DNA from: Propionibacteriaceae bacterium
Lineage (GTDB): Bacteria; Actinomycetota; Actinomycetes; Propionibacteriales; Propionibacteriaceae
Length of the DNA stretch: 7,718 nucleotides
Reading direction: 5' to 3'
Assembly (NCBI GenBank): GCA_003451975.1
Contig: DMIX01000209.1
Location: 1-7,718 of the forward strand
Below the pieces are notes generated by a model. It made no database searches, was not told the DNA's origin, and worked only from the letters and a program-made list of their open reading frames with translations. How positions within the stretch are numbered: position 1 is the first letter of the stretch; every line of letters starts with the position of its first letter. The translations under genes and the position numbers were made by a program. Below are positions 6,320 to 7,718 of this stretch, piece after piece.

Positions 6320-6332
6320 TATCGTGAAGGTG
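6320..6332 (+). promoter_or_regulatory. Candidate class II promoter -10 (TATCGT) for the chaperone-ATPase operon
   Basis: TATCGT (6320-6325) places a transcription start near 6332. The operator centre would then fall at about -41.5, the classical activating position for Crp/Fnr proteins that replace the -35 element, and no good -35 is seen at the right spacing. A second, imperfectly understood inverted repeat, GTTCGC/GCGAAC (6301-6318), lies between operator and -10. The -10 match is modest. Confidence 0.4.
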
Positions 6333-6368
6333 TCAATACGGAACACCACCAAGAAAGGGATTCTCACA

Positions 6369-6602
6369 ATGACTACCTCCACCGCCACCCACACCCTTTT
6401 GAGGGCCGAGGGATTCTCCTGCCCGTCCTGCGTGGCGAAGATCGAAAAGCAGGTCGGCCGCCTCAAGGGTGTCGAGAACGTGAAGGTCCATTTCGCCTCA
6501 TCCCGCATCGAGATCGACCACGACGCCGAGCGCGTCTCCGTGGATGACCTCGTGACTGCCGTGGCGAAGGCCGGCTATAAGGCCACTCCTTCAGCCTTCT
6601 GA
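6369..6602 (+). CDS. CopZ-like heavy-metal-associated (HMA) metallochaperone
   Basis: This is a 77-residue cytoplasmic protein consisting of one HMA domain, which binds a soft metal ion (usually Cu+) through two cysteines and hands it to a P1B ATPase. The metal loop is EGFSCPSCVAKIEKQV with C18 and C21. The fold then continues through LKGVENVKVHFASSRIEIDH and DDLVTAVAKAGYKA, the normal beta-alpha-beta-beta-alpha-beta order. A Phe replaces the usual Met before the loop (GFSC instead of GMTC). ATG 6369 is chosen because AAAGGGA (6354-6360) precedes it by 8 nt; an in-frame ATG-like start at 6324 has no such site and would add residues foreign to the family. It heads an operon with the ATPase 91 bp downstream, which itself lacks an N-terminal HMA domain, so the pair probably acts together. 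Metal identity (copper or another soft metal) is not proven. Confidence 0.92.
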   Translation: MTTSTATHTLLRAEGFSCPSCVAKIEKQVGRLKGVENVKVHFASSRIEIDHDAERVSVDDLVTAVAKAGYKATPSAF

Positions 6603-6610
6603 GGCACGCG

Positions 6611-6635
6611 GGCCCCTGTGGGGTCGCACATTTTT
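6611..6635 (+). terminator. Weak intrinsic terminator or attenuator between chaperone and ATPase genes
   Basis: GGCCCC-TGT-GGGGTC (6611-6625) forms a 6-bp stem with one G-T pair and a 3-nt loop. Five Ts follow at 6631-6635, five bases after the stem. The gap and short stem make it weak. It may allow partial readthrough, so that more chaperone than ATPase is made. Confidence 0.4.
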
Positions 6636-6693
6636 CGCTCATACCCGATCTGCCGGTCCGCTGGCACTCATCGCAGAAAGGTCGTACCCGAAA

Positions 6694-7718
6694 GTGAACA
6701 GGCTCCAGAAATGGGTCTATGGGAACTGGTCGGTCCCCGTCGTGTCCGGCGTACTCATCATCATCTCCTTCGCCGTTCAACGGCTGGCCGAGGGTGCGGC
6801 CAACCTCACCATCAGCCCCCAGTGGTGGCTCGATGCCGGCGCCCACGCCACCCATGCCACCGCGGTCTTCACCCTCGCGGATGCCTTCATGGTCGCCGCC
6901 GCCGTGGTCGCCGGCTACGGGATCGTGATCAAGGCGGTTCGCGCGCTGATCGCCAAGGTCATCGGCATCGACCTGCTGGTGTCGGTGGCGGCCATCGGCG
7001 CGGTCATCATCGGCAACTTCTGGGAGGCCGCGGCGGTCACGTTCCTATTCGCCATCGGACACGCTCTGGAAGCGGCGACCCTGAACAGGACCCGCTCGGC
7101 CCTGGCCGAGCTGGTCGCCGTCGCCCCGGATTCCGCCGTCGTTGTGCGCGATGGTGAACAACAGGAGATCCCTGCCGGACAGGTGAGAATGGGCGAGATC
7201 GTCCTGGTCAAGAACGGCTCGAAGGTCCCCGTGGACGGCCAGGTCGTCTCCGGCTCCGGCGCCATCGATGAGGCCTCCATCACCGGCGAATCGATCCCGG
7301 TGGAGAAATCCAAAGGTGACCAGGTGTTCGCCGGCACTGTCTCCCGCGGCGGCTTCCTGCAAGTGCTGGCCACCGGCATCGGCGCGGATACCACCCTGGC
7401 CCGCATCATCCACCGGGTGGAGGAGGCCCAGGACGCCAAGGCCCGCACCCAGGCCTTCATGGACCGCTTCTCCCGCTGGTACACCCCCGCCGTCATGGTG
7501 CTGGCACTGGCGGCCGGACTGATCGCTGGTGATGTGGTCCTGGCGTTGACCCTGCTGGTCATCGGCTGCCCCGGCGCCCTGGTGATCTCCATTCCGGTCG
7601 CGATCGTGGCAGGCATCGGCCGGGCTGCCCGTAATGGCATCCTGATCAAGGGCGGCGAGTTCCTGGAGACCTCGGCCAAGATCTCGGCGGTCGCCGTGGA
7701 CAAGACCGGCACCCTCAC
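6694..7718 (+). CDS. P1B-type heavy-metal transporting ATPase with CPG motif, C-terminus beyond window
   Basis: This membrane pump expels metal ions using ATP. The first 341 residues are present. Hydrophobic segments lie at about 14-31, 57-82, 89-106, 108-126, 262-279 and 281-310. The actuator domain contains ITGESIPVEK with TGE at 197-199, and the transmembrane metal site reads IGCPGALVISIPVAIVAGIGRAARNGILIKGGEFLE in pieces, with C292-P293-G294. The phosphorylation motif DKTGTL starts at D336, just before the window ends. There is no N-terminal HMA domain or His-rich tail; the separate HMA protein upstream probably supplies metal. CPG instead of CPC (Cu, Zn/Cd) or SPC (Co) leaves the ion uncertain. 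The GTG start at 6694 follows AGAAAGG by about 12 nt; ATG 6711 is out of frame. The nucleotide-binding domain and last two helices lie beyond the window. Confidence 0.9.
   Translation, partial: MNRLQKWVYGNWSVPVVSGVLIIISFAVQRLAEGAANLTISPQWWLDAGAHATHATAVFTLADAFMVAAAVVAGYGIVIKAVRALIAKVIGIDLLVSVAAIGAVIIGNFWEAAAVTFLFAIGHALEAATLNRTRSALAELVAVAPDSAVVVRDGEQQEIPAGQVRMGEIVLVKNGSKVPVDGQVVSGSGAIDEASITGESIPVEKSKGDQVFAGTVSRGGFLQVLATGIGADTTLARIIHRVEEAQDAKARTQAFMDRFSRWYTPAVMVLALAAGLIAGDVVLALTLLVIGCPGALVISIPVAIVAGIGRAARNGILIKGGEFLETSAKISAVAVDKTGTL

Noticed and set aside
6915..7718. Minus-strand ORF of 267 codons opposite the ATPase gene
   Set aside because: Ser/Thr/Arg/Pro-rich shadow without a recognisable domain; the plus frame shows TGES, CPG and DKTGT motifs.
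1..7718. CRISPR array, tRNA, rRNA or replication origin
   Set aside because: No regularly spaced repeats, cloverleaf, rRNA-like conserved blocks or iteron/DnaA-box clusters were seen.

Overview
The window looks like DNA from a high-GC Gram-positive (Actinomycetota, perhaps Micrococcales or Corynebacteriales). Hand counts give 70% GC in one line of the insertion sequence and 72% in one line of the ATPase gene. GTG/TTG starts are used, and the gene families (Cmx-like MFS exporter, ISL3 element with GGCTCTTC ends, Crp/Fnr + CopZ-like + P1B ATPase cluster) fit that group. The genus cannot be fixed from sequence alone. The region is an accessory mosaic: two intact ends with broken genes and one IS between them.

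Layout. 1-1129 (-): a DHA1-type MFS drug-efflux permease, cut by the window edge. 1130-1391: intergenic DNA with a perfect 13-bp inverted repeat and a weak RAT-like motif. 1392-2192 (+): a BglG/LicT antiterminator that loses homology in the middle of PRD2. 2194-2463 (+): a helix-turn-helix protein interrupted by an ISL3-family IS (2429-3900; transposase 2453-3784 on -; 20-bp imperfect terminal repeats; no matching 8-bp target duplication). 3867-4550 (-): a SIR2-like protein truncated by the other end of the same IS. 4547-5467 (-): the C-terminal part of a BrxL-like AAA+ protein carrying a MITD1-type (MIT_C, phospholipase-D-like) domain instead of the Lon protease domain, joined to the SIR2 gene by an ATGA overlap. 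5521-6204 (-): a Crp/Fnr regulator. 6369-6602 (+): a CopZ-like metallochaperone. 6694-7718 (+): a heavy-metal P1B ATPase with a CPG membrane motif, cut by the window edge.

How the genes work together. The right-hand block is a coherent metal-efflux unit. A 16-bp palindrome of Crp/Fnr type sits between the divergent regulator and chaperone genes, at a spacing that fits class II activation from a predicted -10 box. The centre is the wreckage of a probable defence operon (BrxL-like/MIT_C plus SIR2-like), which has lost its 5' end near 5467 and its 3' end at 3900. The IS carries a long hairpin that buries the transposase ribosome binding site. The most interesting item is the coupled BrxL-MIT_C/SIR2 pair, which I cannot assign to any named defence system. 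It is clearly not intact here, so complete homologous loci would have to be examined.
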